In this document: positions 1-8,834 of the stretch, piece by piece
How positions within the stretch are numbered: the first letter of the stretch is position 1
How the letters are laid out: the number at the start of each line of letters is the position of its first letter
Origin: Bacillota bacterium
Lineage (GTDB): Bacteria; Bacillota; Clostridia; Oscillospirales; Acutalibacteraceae
NCBI GenBank assembly: GCA_030705695.1
Contig: JAUZPX010000031.1
Coordinates: 1-19,599 of the forward strand
DNA: 19,599 nucleotides
Reading direction: 5' to 3'
The notes under the pieces: generated by a model
Databases searched by the model: none
The model's input: only the letters and a program-made list of their open reading frames with translations
Told to the model about the DNA's origin: nothing
Position numbers and translations under genes: made by a program

Positions 1-48
1 GATGATTAATATTAAATATCAAGAATCTCAAAATCTATACGGCATAAT

Positions 49-516
49 CTATATGATTTTGGCGTTAAATGTTACTATCACTTCATCAAGATATTCACAC
101 CATGCTTTAATATCTTGTTTTGATAAAGGGTATATATAACGATCCCCGTTATAAGCAAGATCAGTGTCAGTAAGATTTATTATTAAATCAACGGATATGT
201 CATCTTCAGTACCATATGTCGATGATAGATTTTTTTCAGGATATAATACAAATTCAAAATCAGGTTCTATAAATTTTAGTTCAGTTTTTTCACCGATTTG
301 GTCAAAAAGAAGTTTTCTAAAGTTATCCCTAATCATAATAAGGTCTTGATACTCCAATGACTCGTCATTATGAAAATAATTGAAAAACCGGCTTTTAACA
401 CTGGCGGTTATAATCATCCAATAATCAAGATCATTATAATCATCCGTATTGTTATTACCGATTCCATCTACACTAAATGTCACTTTTGTATCACTGCTAT
501 CTAAAATTAATTGCAT
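49..516 (-). CDS. Hypothetical protein, immunity-protein-like (155 aa)
   Basis: The ATG start has a very good Shine-Dalgarno (AGGAGG) seven bases upstream, so this is probably a real gene. The product is acidic and has no signal peptide or membrane segment. Its layout is a Trp/Tyr/Met strand near residue 33, a long central helix-like stretch, then 'FIEPDFEFVLYP' near residue 83 and a C-terminal helix with Trp. This resembles small WapI-type immunity proteins of polymorphic toxin systems, but I recognise the general pattern only, not a diagnostic motif. It lies 68 bases after the zinc-ribbon gene at 585-1106 on the same strand, with no obvious terminator between them, so the two are probably co-transcribed. 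A role as antidote or immunity protein is inference. It could equally be an unrelated accessory protein. Confidence 0.6.
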   Translation of the reverse strand: MQLILDSSDTKVTFSVDGIGNNNTDDYNDLDYWMIITASVKSRFFNYFHNDESLEYQDLIMIRDNFRKLLFDQIGEKTELKFIEPDFEFVLYPEKNLSSTYGTEDDISVDLIINLTDTDLAYNGDRYIYPLSKQDIKAWCEYLDEVIVTFNAKII

Positions 517-584
517 CTAAATCCTCCTAACAATAACACTGATTTTATAAATTCATGTTTGTTATCTGGTAACCCATTAAATGA

Positions 585-1106
585 TTATTTTTTAATCCAC
601 CAGCCGGCACCATCTTTATAACCGTTACGATCCATAAAAGGCAAAGCGATGTCTTGCAACCCTATTCCTTCGAGGATATGATTTGCTTTTCCCGTTTTAT
701 TTTCTTCTTTTAAAATTACGTTGATTCTATCATGCAATTCAAAACATAAATCCCACCATTCATCACTCTCTACGGTTTTTTCTGACAATTCCGGTTCTTC
801 ATAATCGTCAAGGTCCATACCAAGCCAACAGGCTTTATTTGATACTCTTGCAAATATGGTTGCAAGCATTTTTTCAGTATTATCTCTACTCAACATTTGC
901 CGAATATCTGACGGAGTTACTCCCTCTAATGGTTCTTCACAAAGTACTGCCATTTCTTTAGTAACAATTATATCTTTACACAATAAGCATAAACCCTCTG
1001 AATGATTTACATATTTAGATCCACAATGTTCACATATAAAAATATCCGGATCATCAGTTAAAATAAGAAGACTCCCGCATTCTCCACATTTCATTGTGTT
1101 TTCCAT
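585..1106 (-). CDS. Zinc-ribbon hypothetical protein (173 aa)
   Basis: The protein begins with CGECG (Cys7 and Cys10 when the first Met is residue 1), continues with CEHCG about 15 residues later, and has a third CLLC pair near residue 41. This is a zinc-ribbon arrangement of three CxxC knuckles. The remaining ~125 residues are acidic and end in 'DGAGWWIKK'; I do not recognise that domain. The start is ATG at 1106, with a GAAAGGT-like ribosome site about ten bases upstream. A promoter with an extended -10 lies at 1171-1199. The gene heads a likely two-gene operon with 49-516. Zinc-ribbon proteins next to immunity-like genes occur in accessory regions, but the function here is unknown. Confidence 0.65.
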   Translation of the reverse strand: MENTMKCGECGSLLILTDDPDIFICEHCGSKYVNHSEGLCLLCKDIIVTKEMAVLCEEPLEGVTPSDIRQMLSRDNTEKMLATIFARVSNKACWLGMDLDDYEEPELSEKTVESDEWWDLCFELHDRINVILKEENKTGKANHILEGIGLQDIALPFMDRNGYKDGAGWWIKK

Positions 1107-1170
1107 TAAGTGTTTTACCTTTCATAATTTTTTAAAATTTATCTTCTATCCCGTTCTTTGAATATTTTTA

Positions 1171-1199
1171 ATAATAGCATATTTTTTATAATAAGTAAA
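1171..1199 (-). promoter_or_regulatory. Promoter for the zinc-ribbon/immunity-like pair
   Basis: Read on the minus strand there is a -35 box TTTACT (1194-1199), a 17-base spacer and a -10 box TATTAT (1171-1176) preceded by TGC, an extended -10. It lies about 65 bases upstream of the ATG at 1106. It points away from the restriction-operon promoter at 1311-1339; about 110 bases with no other visible feature separate the two. Confidence 0.6.
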
Positions 1200-1310
1200 A
1201 TAATGATATGTCTTATATGGTACATCAAATGTAATATTTTATTTTTATTAAACGTTTCTTTCTAAAGCTAAAAACATGTAAAATCTAGGGAAGAAAGGCC
1301 TGCACGATTA

Positions 1311-1339
1311 TTGTGCTTTTTTATTTTTCGTGGTATACT
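1311..1339 (+). promoter_or_regulatory. Promoter of the helicase-methyltransferase operon
   Basis: TTGTGC (1311-1316), a 17-base spacer and TATACT (1334-1339), with TGG directly before the -10 (extended -10). The ATG of the helicase gene is 61 bases downstream and has GGAGG seven bases before it. No operator palindrome or separate control (C-protein) gene is visible. Confidence 0.6.
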
Positions 1340-1399
1340 CTTTAAAAAGGAATGTTTTTCTAATTATCACACACCTATCTAACATAATGGAGGTAAAAA

Positions 1400-4300
1400 A
1401 TGGCGCAGCTGATTGATAACAAGGAACAAACTCTTGAACAAGCCCTAAAAAATACATTGCCTCAGATTGATAGAATTGATATTTTAACAGCCTTTTTTTA
1501 CTTTTCCGGGTTTTCAATGCTCGCTAAAGAATTAAAAGATAAAAAAATAAGGATTTTAGTTGGAAAAACAATTGATCCTAACGCCGTTGAAGAACTCAGT
1601 GCTGCAATACAATTTAATCCTGAAACTGAACTTGAAACATTCAAAAACAGAAGATTTGATTCGTTGAGTCGTACTCAAAAAAAAGATGAATATATTGAAA
1701 GCTTTATTAAGCTCTTCAATAAATCAGCGCTTTCCTCCTCTTTTGACAGCACACAAAGCCAAGAAATGTATACAATATTTGAAAACAAATTGAGAGATGG
1801 AACTCTGGAAATAAAAATGACCACCGAAACCAATCATGCGAAAGTTTATATTCTATATAATAAACCGGAATTTTCTGCAAATGGAGATGCCAAAGGCGTT
1901 GTATTTATGGGTTCATCAAATTTTACATACTCAGGCCTATTAGGACAGGGAGAATTAAATCAGAGATTTAGCAACAACCAAGATTTTGAATCATATGAAG
2001 AAAAGTTTAAAAGATTATGGGAGGATTCTAATACAATTGACATTAAAACAACTGGAAGTAATGACGAATTTCTGAATAAAATTGAAAAGCGCCTTTGGAT
2101 ACACTCAACACCAGAACCATATAAAATTTTTATTCGTATTCTTCATGAACTGTATGCACAAGATGAGCATGAAGATCTTAAGACTCCTGACACAATTTCC
2201 GGTGGTAAATTTACTAATTTGAGATATCAATTAGATGCAATCCGAAGCGGAATTAACTGTATTAATAAACATAATGGCGTTATTATTGCCGATGTTGTAG
2301 GCTTGGGGAAATCAATAATCGCTTCAACCATAGCTCATAATTTAGGCATCGATAAATGTATTATTATAACACCACCGCATTTAATGCAGCAATGGAAAGA
2401 TTATGTTCTTGATTTTGGTAGTAAGGGAGCTGACGTTGAAAGCAGCGGGAAAATCGAAAACCTTTATAGATTATACTGGGATTATGATAGGCCTACATTA
2501 TTTATTATTGATGAAGCGCATCGATATAGAAATGAGTTAACAGACGATTATCAATTTCTTCATCAGTTAACAAGGTCAAATGCGGAAAATAAAGTGATTT
2601 TACTCACTGCGACGCCATATAATAACCGGCCGCAGGATCTATTTGCAATGGTAAAGCTTTTTCAAACACCAAGTCGGTCTACTATTAATTCTGTAGACAA
2701 CTTAAGTTTGCGCTTTCATGAATTAATAGGCCAATATCGAAAGCTTGAGAGACTCGGGAAAAAAGATTTAACTGATGCGATTAAAGAAGAACTTCAAAAA
2801 CTTAGTCAAGAATTACGTTTATTAATTGAACCGATAATTATACGGCGCTCAAGGATCGACCTTCAGCAAATAAAAGAATACGCTGATGACCTGAGAAATC
2901 AAAAAATGTCTTTTGCAAAAGTAATTGGTCCCGAGCTCGTTGAGTATGATCTCGGGGAAATCAAAGATGCCTATATTGATACTCTAATTAAGTTTACCGA
3001 ACCGGATAACGGTCTTATAGGCGCACGCTATATGTCAGCTACATATATACTTGACCGGGAGAGTTTTCTTAATAAATATAAAAAATTCTTTGACGAGACA
3101 GACCTTCAAACAGCGCAGCGGAACTTAGCTGAGTTTATGAAGCGTTTACTGGTTATGCGTTTTGAAAGCTCAAAATATGCTTTTAAATCAACACTTAGTA
3201 AAATTATTCAGTCGAATAAAAATATAGTAGCCTGGTGGGAAAAAGGCTATATTCCAATTATGAAAAAAGGTGAATTACTCGGACCCGATGATTTCGACTT
3301 GGAGTCGCTTCTCGATCAAATCGAAAAAAGCGAAGATCAAGATATAGACATTCAGAAAATAAAAAAAATTGCAGTGCCTATCCCTATAGATATGTTTGAT
3401 GAAAAATTCTTAATTGACGTTAAACATGATATTGCTCTGTTAGAAGAAATATATAATACATGGTTTACAAATGGTGAAATCGGATTTGATCCAAAACAAC
3501 TTCGTGTTGAGAAAAAGATTTCTGAACTGCTTGAAGAAAATAATAAAAGAAAAATAGTGATTTTTTCCTCATTCACTGATACCGCTGAATGGGTCGCAGA
3601 AAATTTAAAAAAACATGGTTTTTACAGAACTCTTCTCTATACTGGCTCGTCGAATAATTTTGCTCGTCAAATAGTTACTGATAATTTTGACGCTTCGATC
3701 CCCTTAAGTAAACAAGCAAACGATTATGATATTATTGTTGCATCAGACGCATTATCTGAAGGTTTTAACCTGCATCGTGCCGGTGTTGTCATAAATTATG
3801 ATATTCCTTATAATCCTACAAGGGTTGTGCAGCGTATAGGACGTATTAACAGAATAAATAAAAAAATGTTTGAAGAACTCTTTATACTGAATTTTTTCCC
3901 TACAGATATTGGTGCTTCAATCACGAATATTAAAGGTATATCAACTTTAAAGATGCTCCTGATTAATAATATTATCGGCAATGATACAAGGACTTTAACT
4001 CCCGATGAAGATTTACATAGCTATTTTAAGAAACAATATTCAGAAGCAGATTCACAATCAAATGAAGCTTCTTGGGATAATAAATACCGAAACATTTATA
4101 ATGCAGTAAAATATAATAGCAGCTTAATTCGTGAAATAATGGATATTCCCGAAAGGACTCGAATCATTAGGAAAAATGCGAATAAAGAGGTTGCAGTTTC
4201 TTTTGCTAAAAGAGGAAACGGCATACTTTTTGCTATTGCTCATAAAAAGGATGCTAAAGCAGCGATAGTTTCACCGGAGATTGTTCTTAAATATTTCGAA

Positions 4301-4702
4301 GCGGAACAAGCTGAAAAATCTTTTGAAGGTGATGCGAAACTGGATAAGAGATTTGAAATTCTAAGGGACAAAATTATGGAACGCCATCCTGTACCGAAGA
4401 TTGAAGGGAGACGAGCAGATGCCTTAAAGGTGATAGATTTTCTTAAAGAAAATTACACACCCGAGCGCGATTATTTATTTGATCTCTATGAAGCTATAAA
4501 ATCTTTTGATGATCTTTCGGATGGTGAATTAAAGTTTATCGCTCAACTTGAAATAAATGAAAGTAACCTTAAAAAAAGTGTTGACGAGTTGTTAACAAAG
4601 TTCCCATCCCACTATATCGGAGTCATCAAAGAACGCGCCGAGGCAATTAACAGAGTGGTAGAAATAATAATGTTTACGGAGGATTTAAGAAATGAAACTT
4701 GA
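1400..4702 (+). CDS. PLD nuclease-SNF2/DEAH helicase fusion of a restriction-modification-like system
   Basis: An 1100-aa protein with two recognisable parts. The N-terminal ~230 residues form a phospholipase D-superfamily nuclease domain: H146-x-K148 followed by GSSN at 171-174, a single HxK motif that would normally need a dimer for catalysis. Residues ~265-850 are an SF2/SNF2-type ATPase: Walker A-like GLGKS at 301-305, DEAH at 371-374, a TATP motif III near 403, and motif VI QRIGR at 811-815. The last ~250 residues are unassigned. In defence loci such proteins translocate on or remodel DNA and supply the cutting activity. The fused PLD domain recalls the PLD-helicase arrangement of the NgoAVII-type system, and the helicase-methylase pairing recalls DrmD-DrmMI of DISARM, but drmA, drmB and a separate drmC are absent. 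The gene overlaps the methyltransferase by 11 bases, so the two are translationally coupled. ATG start with GGAGG. Base composition is strongly AT-rich, unlike the chromosome to the right. Confidence 0.9.
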   Translation: MAQLIDNKEQTLEQALKNTLPQIDRIDILTAFFYFSGFSMLAKELKDKKIRILVGKTIDPNAVEELSAAIQFNPETELETFKNRRFDSLSRTQKKDEYIESFIKLFNKSALSSSFDSTQSQEMYTIFENKLRDGTLEIKMTTETNHAKVYILYNKPEFSANGDAKGVVFMGSSNFTYSGLLGQGELNQRFSNNQDFESYEEKFKRLWEDSNTIDIKTTGSNDEFLNKIEKRLWIHSTPEPYKIFIRILHELYAQDEHEDLKTPDTISGGKFTNLRYQLDAIRSGINCINKHNGVIIADVVGLGKSIIASTIAHNLGIDKCIIITPPHLMQQWKDYVLDFGSKGADVESSGKIENLYRLYWDYDRPTLFIIDEAHRYRNELTDDYQFLHQLTRSNAENKVILLTATPYNNRPQDLFAMVKLFQTPSRSTINSVDNLSLRFHELIGQYRKLERLGKKDLTDAIKEELQKLSQELRLLIEPIIIRRSRIDLQQIKEYADDLRNQKMSFAKVIGPELVEYDLGEIKDAYIDTLIKFTEPDNGLIGARYMSATYILDRESFLNKYKKFFDETDLQTAQRNLAEFMKRLLVMRFESSKYAFKSTLSKIIQSNKNIVAWWEKGYIPIMKKGELLGPDDFDLESLLDQIEKSEDQDIDIQKIKKIAVPIPIDMFDEKFLIDVKHDIALLEEIYNTWFTNGEIGFDPKQLRVEKKISELLEENNKRKIVIFSSFTDTAEWVAENLKKHGFYRTLLYTGSSNNFARQIVTDNFDASIPLSKQANDYDIIVASDALSEGFNLHRAGVVINYDIPYNPTRVVQRIGRINRINKKMFEELFILNFFPTDIGASITNIKGISTLKMLLINNIIGNDTRTLTPDEDLHSYFKKQYSEADSQSNEASWDNKYRNIYNAVKYNSSLIREIMDIPERTRIIRKNANKEVAVSFAKRGNGILFAIAHKKDAKAAIVSPEIVLKYFEAEQAEKSFEGDAKLDKRFEILRDKIMERHPVPKIEGRRADALKVIDFLKENYTPERDYLFDLYEAIKSFDDLSDGELKFIAQLEINESNLKKSVDELLTKFPSHYIGVIKERAEAINRVVEIIMFTEDLRNET

Positions 4703-7700
4703 TAGCTTATATAACAGAACAGATTTTATAAAATTTGTTAAAAACGAATTTCTTACTGAATTCGAATACGATGAGCGCGAGGTTCAATTATCCGAAGGTT
4801 CTCTTTTTAAGCATGTGACACAACTCGGTTTTTCGAAGGCCATGAACATTTCGGTGCTTGAAATTTTTTGCAATGAAAGTGATCGAAACAAAAGAATTGC
4901 AATAACCCAAAATGCATTTCGGATTCTGAGAAACCACGGCATAAGCAATGCTTTGATTGCTTTCCATTATGAAACTGAACAATGGAGGCTTTCTTTGCTT
5001 ACGTCAAAGCTCAAAATAAAAGACGGAAAAATAGTAAAAATAGAAAGTAACCCGCGTCGCTATTCTTATCTGCTCGGTAAAGGAGCAAAGGTACATACAC
5101 CTTATAAATATCTCGTTGAGAAAGGTCGCGTTGAAAACCTCGAAGCGCTTACACAGCGTTTTTCAGTTGAAATAGTCAATAAGCAATTTTATGAATCGAT
5201 TGCAACTCTTTTCACCGCATTGGTAGGGGGAGAACGCTTTGGTAAAACTTATCCCGGAATACTTAGTATTCATGGCTTGCCTCGAGATGAAAATAAGGTT
5301 AAATATCAGGAATTTGCAGTTCGTTTAATAGGTCGAATAATCTTTTGTTGGTTTCTTAAGGAAAAGAAAAGTAGATTCGGTATTCCGCTTATACCAACTA
5401 ATATATTATCGCTTGAAGCGATTCAAAATTACCAAGATTACTACCATACCATTCTTGAACCTCTTTTCTTTGAGCTTTTAAATAAGCGTTGGAAAAAACG
5501 GAGAACCGAGCATCAAGCAAAACCATATAACCTAATACCGTACCTAAATGGCGGTTTATTTGAAGCGCAGACAAGTGATTATTATAAATATTCCTCAGCC
5601 ACAGAAAGCGGTTCCTTTGGTATAATTTCGATTCCGGATGACTGGTTTATTTTACTGTTTGATTTACTGGAACAGTATAATTTCACGGTTGATGAAAACA
5701 CATCTTATGATGTAGAATTATCAATCGATCCTGAAATGCTCGGACGTATTTTTGAAAATTTGCTTGCTGAGATCAACCCGGAAACCGGTGAAAGTGCTAA
5801 AAAGGCAACCGGAAGTTTTTATACCCCAAGAGAAATTGTTGACTATATGGTTGATGAAAGTCTTTTCGAATTTATCAAAAATAAAACGCCCATTGAAGAG
5901 AACAAAATTCGTGCTGTTATCAGTTATGGAAAAGAAGATGATGAACAATATAGCTTAACTGCTGGCGAAAAAAGAATAATTGTTGATACATTGGCAGAAT
6001 TAAAAATATTAGATCCCGCTTGTGGGTCGGGAGCATTTCCAATAGGCCTGCTTCAAAAAGTTGTTTATATTCTGCAGCAGGTCGATGAAAATGCAGAATT
6101 TTGGTTCAAAAAACAAATAAGCGGAATTGCATCAACCGAATTAAGACACGATATAGAGGAAAAATATCGTAACGGCAATTTTGATTATCTAAGAAAACTC
6201 GGTGTTATTCGTGAATCTATCTTTGGCGTGGATATCCAAACAATTGCAACAGAGATCGCTAAAATCCGCTGCTTTCTATCTTTGATTATTGAAGAAGATG
6301 TTGATGATCATTCCGAAAACCGAGGCATCCAACCGTTGCCAAACTTGGATTTTAAGTTTATTTCAGCTAATTCCTTATTAAGTTTAACTTCTCTTGATGA
6401 ACGCGAACAAGTGAAAGGCCAAATAGGATTAGAGGATTATTATCATATTAATGAATTAAAAAGAATTCGAAATGAGTACTTTAATGCTGATCCCGAAACG
6501 AGAAAGGAATTGAAAGAGGAATTTATTAAAATTCAAAATGCAATGTTTAGTAAAACAATCGATGTCTATAAAGGACAATCCTCTGAACAATATAAAAAAT
6601 TATCACGATGGAAGCCGTTTGAGAATGAAGCCACCGATTGGTTTGACCCCGAATGGATGTTTGGAGAAAGCCGTTTTGACATTGTGATTGCAAACCCGCC
6701 TTATATTCATCTTGAACATACAAAAGAAATATCAAAGCTATACAGATCCCTTAACTTTAAAACCTATGAAGCAAGGGGAGATATTTATACACTTTTTTAT
6801 GAGAAAGGTGTCAGCTTGTTAAAGCAAAACGGTATCCTATGCTATATAACCTCAAATAAGTGGATGAGGGCAGCATATGGACAATCGCTGCGTCAATTTT
6901 TCTTTGAAAGAACAAATCCCCTTCAAATTATCGATTTTTCTGGGCAGCAGATTTTTAACGCCACCGTGGATACAAACATCATGCTGCTTTCAAAAACTAA
7001 AAATTCTTTTTCAACGAATGCAGTTATTGTTGAAGATAAAATCGGATTAAAAAATTTAAGTTTATATATTAAAAAGAACGCACACAGTACAGCGTTTAAT
7101 ACGGATGCAAGTTGGATAATTTTATCGCCTTTAGAATACGGTGTTAAAGAAAAAATTAAGGCAGCCGGAAGTCCATTAAAAGAATGGAAGCTTAAGTTTA
7201 ATTTTGGGATCAAAACAGGTTGCAATGAGGCATTCATTATTTCGAAAGCTAAAAGAGATGAATTAATTGCCTCCGACCCAAAATCGATTGAAGTCATATG
7301 CCCGATTTTACGTGGCAGAGATATTCAAAGGTATAGTTATGAATTTGCTGATCAGTATATTATAGCGTTATTCCCTTCAAAAAATTATAATATTGATGAT
7401 TATCCTGCAATTCGGGATTATTTACTTTTCGATGAATGGAATCCTGATATACCGAAGAACTGTAATAAAAAAATATTAGAACAATCCGGCAATAGATTCA
7501 TTATTGATAATGTAGAATATAAGTCACGCAAAAAAACAAACAATAGGTGGTATGAGACACAAGATGAAATTGGTTTTTGTGAAAATTTCCATAAGCCTAA
7601 AATTATTTGGAAGCGTATTGGCTCCATACTAAGATTTGCATATGATGATCGCGGTTGTTTTAGCCTTGATAGCACCTGCATAGCGGTCGGAAGCAATATG

Positions 7701-7997
7701 AAATTCCTTGCTGCTTATCTGAACTCTGCAGTTGGTAATTTCTTATTGCGGGATTCCCCAAAGACGGGGACAGGTGACTTACTTATAAGTGTACAAGCTA
7801 TGGAACCAATCCTTGCCCCTAATGATGCGGTGCAGATAAGTATACCGATTGTCAATAAAATTATTGAAAAAGCGCAAAAGGGCGAGGATTTCGCAGCGGA
7901 TGAAAAAGAATTTGATGAGCTGTTATTTGATTTCTTTGATTTTTCAGAAGAAGAGCGTAAGTACATAATAAATATAACTAAAACGCTCCGGCGATAA
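4692..7997 (+). CDS. Eco57I-type N6-adenine DNA methyltransferase with C-terminal target-recognition domain
   Basis: An 1101-aa methyltransferase. The S-adenosylmethionine-binding motif I is DPACGSG at 441-447, and the catalytic motif IV NPPY is at 668-671, typical of N6-adenine (gamma-class) methylases. Residues ~800-1020 match the TaqI-like C-terminal specificity domain in style: GIKTGCNEAF from 839 and LRGRDIQRY near 875. They probably read the target sequence. The N-terminal ~430 residues resemble the leading region of long Type IIG/Type ISP-like enzymes, but I see no convincing PD-(D/E)xK nuclease signature. The ATG is preceded by GGAGG (about 4678-4682) inside the end of the helicase gene. 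With the upstream PLD-helicase it would form a restriction-modification system in which the methylase protects self DNA and carries specificity for both activities. A regulator- or exclusion-type (BREX PglX-like) role is an alternative, although no other BREX gene is present. Confidence 0.92.
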   Translation: MKLDSLYNRTDFIKFVKNEFLTEFEYDEREVQLSEGSLFKHVTQLGFSKAMNISVLEIFCNESDRNKRIAITQNAFRILRNHGISNALIAFHYETEQWRLSLLTSKLKIKDGKIVKIESNPRRYSYLLGKGAKVHTPYKYLVEKGRVENLEALTQRFSVEIVNKQFYESIATLFTALVGGERFGKTYPGILSIHGLPRDENKVKYQEFAVRLIGRIIFCWFLKEKKSRFGIPLIPTNILSLEAIQNYQDYYHTILEPLFFELLNKRWKKRRTEHQAKPYNLIPYLNGGLFEAQTSDYYKYSSATESGSFGIISIPDDWFILLFDLLEQYNFTVDENTSYDVELSIDPEMLGRIFENLLAEINPETGESAKKATGSFYTPREIVDYMVDESLFEFIKNKTPIEENKIRAVISYGKEDDEQYSLTAGEKRIIVDTLAELKILDPACGSGAFPIGLLQKVVYILQQVDENAEFWFKKQISGIASTELRHDIEEKYRNGNFDYLRKLGVIRESIFGVDIQTIATEIAKIRCFLSLIIEEDVDDHSENRGIQPLPNLDFKFISANSLLSLTSLDEREQVKGQIGLEDYYHINELKRIRNEYFNADPETRKELKEEFIKIQNAMFSKTIDVYKGQSSEQYKKLSRWKPFENEATDWFDPEWMFGESRFDIVIANPPYIHLEHTKEISKLYRSLNFKTYEARGDIYTLFYEKGVSLLKQNGILCYITSNKWMRAAYGQSLRQFFFERTNPLQIIDFSGQQIFNATVDTNIMLLSKTKNSFSTNAVIVEDKIGLKNLSLYIKKNAHSTAFNTDASWIILSPLEYGVKEKIKAAGSPLKEWKLKFNFGIKTGCNEAFIISKAKRDELIASDPKSIEVICPILRGRDIQRYSYEFADQYIIALFPSKNYNIDDYPAIRDYLLFDEWNPDIPKNCNKKILEQSGNRFIIDNVEYKSRKKTNNRWYETQDEIGFCENFHKPKIIWKRIGSILRFAYDDRGCFSLDSTCIAVGSNMKFLAAYLNSAVGNFLLRDSPKTGTGDLLISVQAMEPILAPNDAVQISIPIVNKIIEKAQKGEDFAADEKEFDELLFDFFDFSEEERKYIINITKTLRR

Positions 7998-8133
7998 TTC
8001 CGATATACACAGCTTATAATAGAAATCGAAGGTGAAACTTTTTCCCGCATGTTTGTGTAAGTAGGTAGTAAAGAACGGTTAAACATTTATTTCTGAAAAT
8101 ATTTCTATTTTTGTCGAAATAATCATTGAGTAC

Positions 8134-8161
8134 TTGACATTCAGTTTGCATATGATATAAT
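8134..8161 (+). promoter_or_regulatory. Strong promoter without a downstream gene
   Basis: A perfect TTGACA (8134-8139), a 16-base spacer and a perfect TATAAT (8156-8161). The only downstream features on this strand are a 3-codon reading frame (ATG TTG TAG near 8183) and a terminator-like hairpin. It points toward the 3' end of the convergent gene at 8233-8832. Confidence 0.7.
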
Positions 8162-8167
8162 GTAACC

Positions 8168-8234
8168 AACATCTCATCTACCATGTTGTAGAAGGAGACC
8201 AAGGCCATCGTAATTCGGTGGTCTTCTTTATTTT
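8168..8234 (+). ncRNA. Candidate ~60-nt small RNA or leader RNA
   Basis: This interval lies between the consensus promoter at 8134-8161 and an intrinsic terminator ending at 8234. The predicted RNA has a small 5-bp hairpin (TCTAC/GTAGA, 8177-8192) and a 10-bp hairpin at its 3' end. No open reading frame of useful size is present. The RNA would stop at the stop codon of the convergent nuclease-like gene. It could be a regulatory RNA, an RNA antitoxin, or the leader remnant of a lost gene. I know of no matching RNA family; the call rests on the promoter and terminator only. Confidence 0.4.
8192..8234 (+). terminator. Intrinsic terminator at the end of the candidate small RNA
   Basis: AAGGAGACCA pairs with TGGTCTTCTT (10 bp, one G-U pair) around a 17-base loop and is followed by TTTATTTT on the plus strand. 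It may also end read-through from the restriction operon. On the opposite strand no T-run follows, so it does not look bidirectional. Confidence 0.6.
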
Positions 8235-8832
8235 ACCCGGTAAACGACCATACATATGTAATATAATCCTTAGCAAACGCTTCTTTTTCATTTACATAAA
8301 ACACAGGGAAAGCAGAAATTAATCTATAGAATCTTTTTTCGGCAGAAAAAATAACAATATAATCCGCCCCGTTGTGTTGATACCTTAGATATAATTTCCC
8401 GTTAGACGGGCCATTACCTGGTTTTAGCCAAATTTTTATTAAAGGATCTTTTTGATTTGCTAAATTAATAATATCAATTATCCAAGGCAATCGGCTTGCT
8501 CTTAATAGGCAAATATTTCTTGTCTCAACGCCATTTTTAATTTTGATTTGATGGACGTTTTTATTGCAATTTTCTTTACATAAATCAATGTTAATATCAT
8601 TTGAACAGGGTAAAACTCTAAAATGATGGTTGTCCTCAATACTCACAATATGCCAGAATCCAGCTGGCCAACCACTTATAATCTCATGCTTTTCTATAAA
8701 TATATCCTTTCCAAATAAATTCGGCCTTCTATTGCTGTTATCAAAAGTTTTGTTAAAATAATCAAAGGCAAGTATTAAACTTTCATCAAAATCGCATGTT
8801 AAGTTCAATGGAGCTGATAACCTATCAAACAT
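8233..8832 (-). CDS. Putative RelE/barnase-like nuclease, cargo gene (199 aa)
   Basis: The ATG at 8832 is preferred to the TTG at 8853 because it has GGAGAGG just upstream and sits two bases after the stop of the DUF3800 gene. The C-terminal third reads PWIIDIINLA, then a basic/aromatic strand (LYLRYQ), then 'YIVIF', 'RFYRLISAFPVFYVN' and a terminal KDY. This strand pattern resembles the phage barnase/EndoU/colicin E5/RelE-like nuclease families (PBECR and related), which cut RNA in toxin or anti-phage settings. The N-terminal ~110 residues contain a short Cys cluster (C-x-x-x-C about residue 83) and are unassigned. It probably forms a unit with the DUF3800 gene upstream. The nuclease call is pattern recognition from memory; I cannot point to certain catalytic residues. 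The gene is strongly AT-rich. Confidence 0.6.
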   Translation of the reverse strand: MFDRLSAPLNLTCDFDESLILAFDYFNKTFDNSNRRPNLFGKDIFIEKHEIISGWPAGFWHIVSIEDNHHFRVLPCSNDINIDLCKENCNKNVHQIKIKNGVETRNICLLRASRLPWIIDIINLANQKDPLIKIWLKPGNGPSNGKLYLRYQHNGADYIVIFSAEKRFYRLISAFPVFYVNEKEAFAKDYITYVWSFTG

Positions 8833-8834
8833 TT

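Noticed and set aside
3361..3368. Run of eight A residues inside the PLD-helicase gene, a possible phase-variation tract
   Set aside because: The gene is AT-rich overall, the frame is intact, and one A8 tract is not unusual in such DNA.
1400..7997. Complete DISARM or BREX system
   Set aside because: Only the helicase and methylase are present; no drmA, drmB, drmC, brxC, pglZ or other required partner is visible.
8014..8208. 64-residue minus-strand reading frame covering the candidate RNA region
   Set aside because: It has no ribosome-binding site or recognisable sequence and lies across a promoter and the end of the methylase gene.
8134..8234. Retron or similar RNA-templated system
   Set aside because: No reverse transcriptase gene is present in the window.
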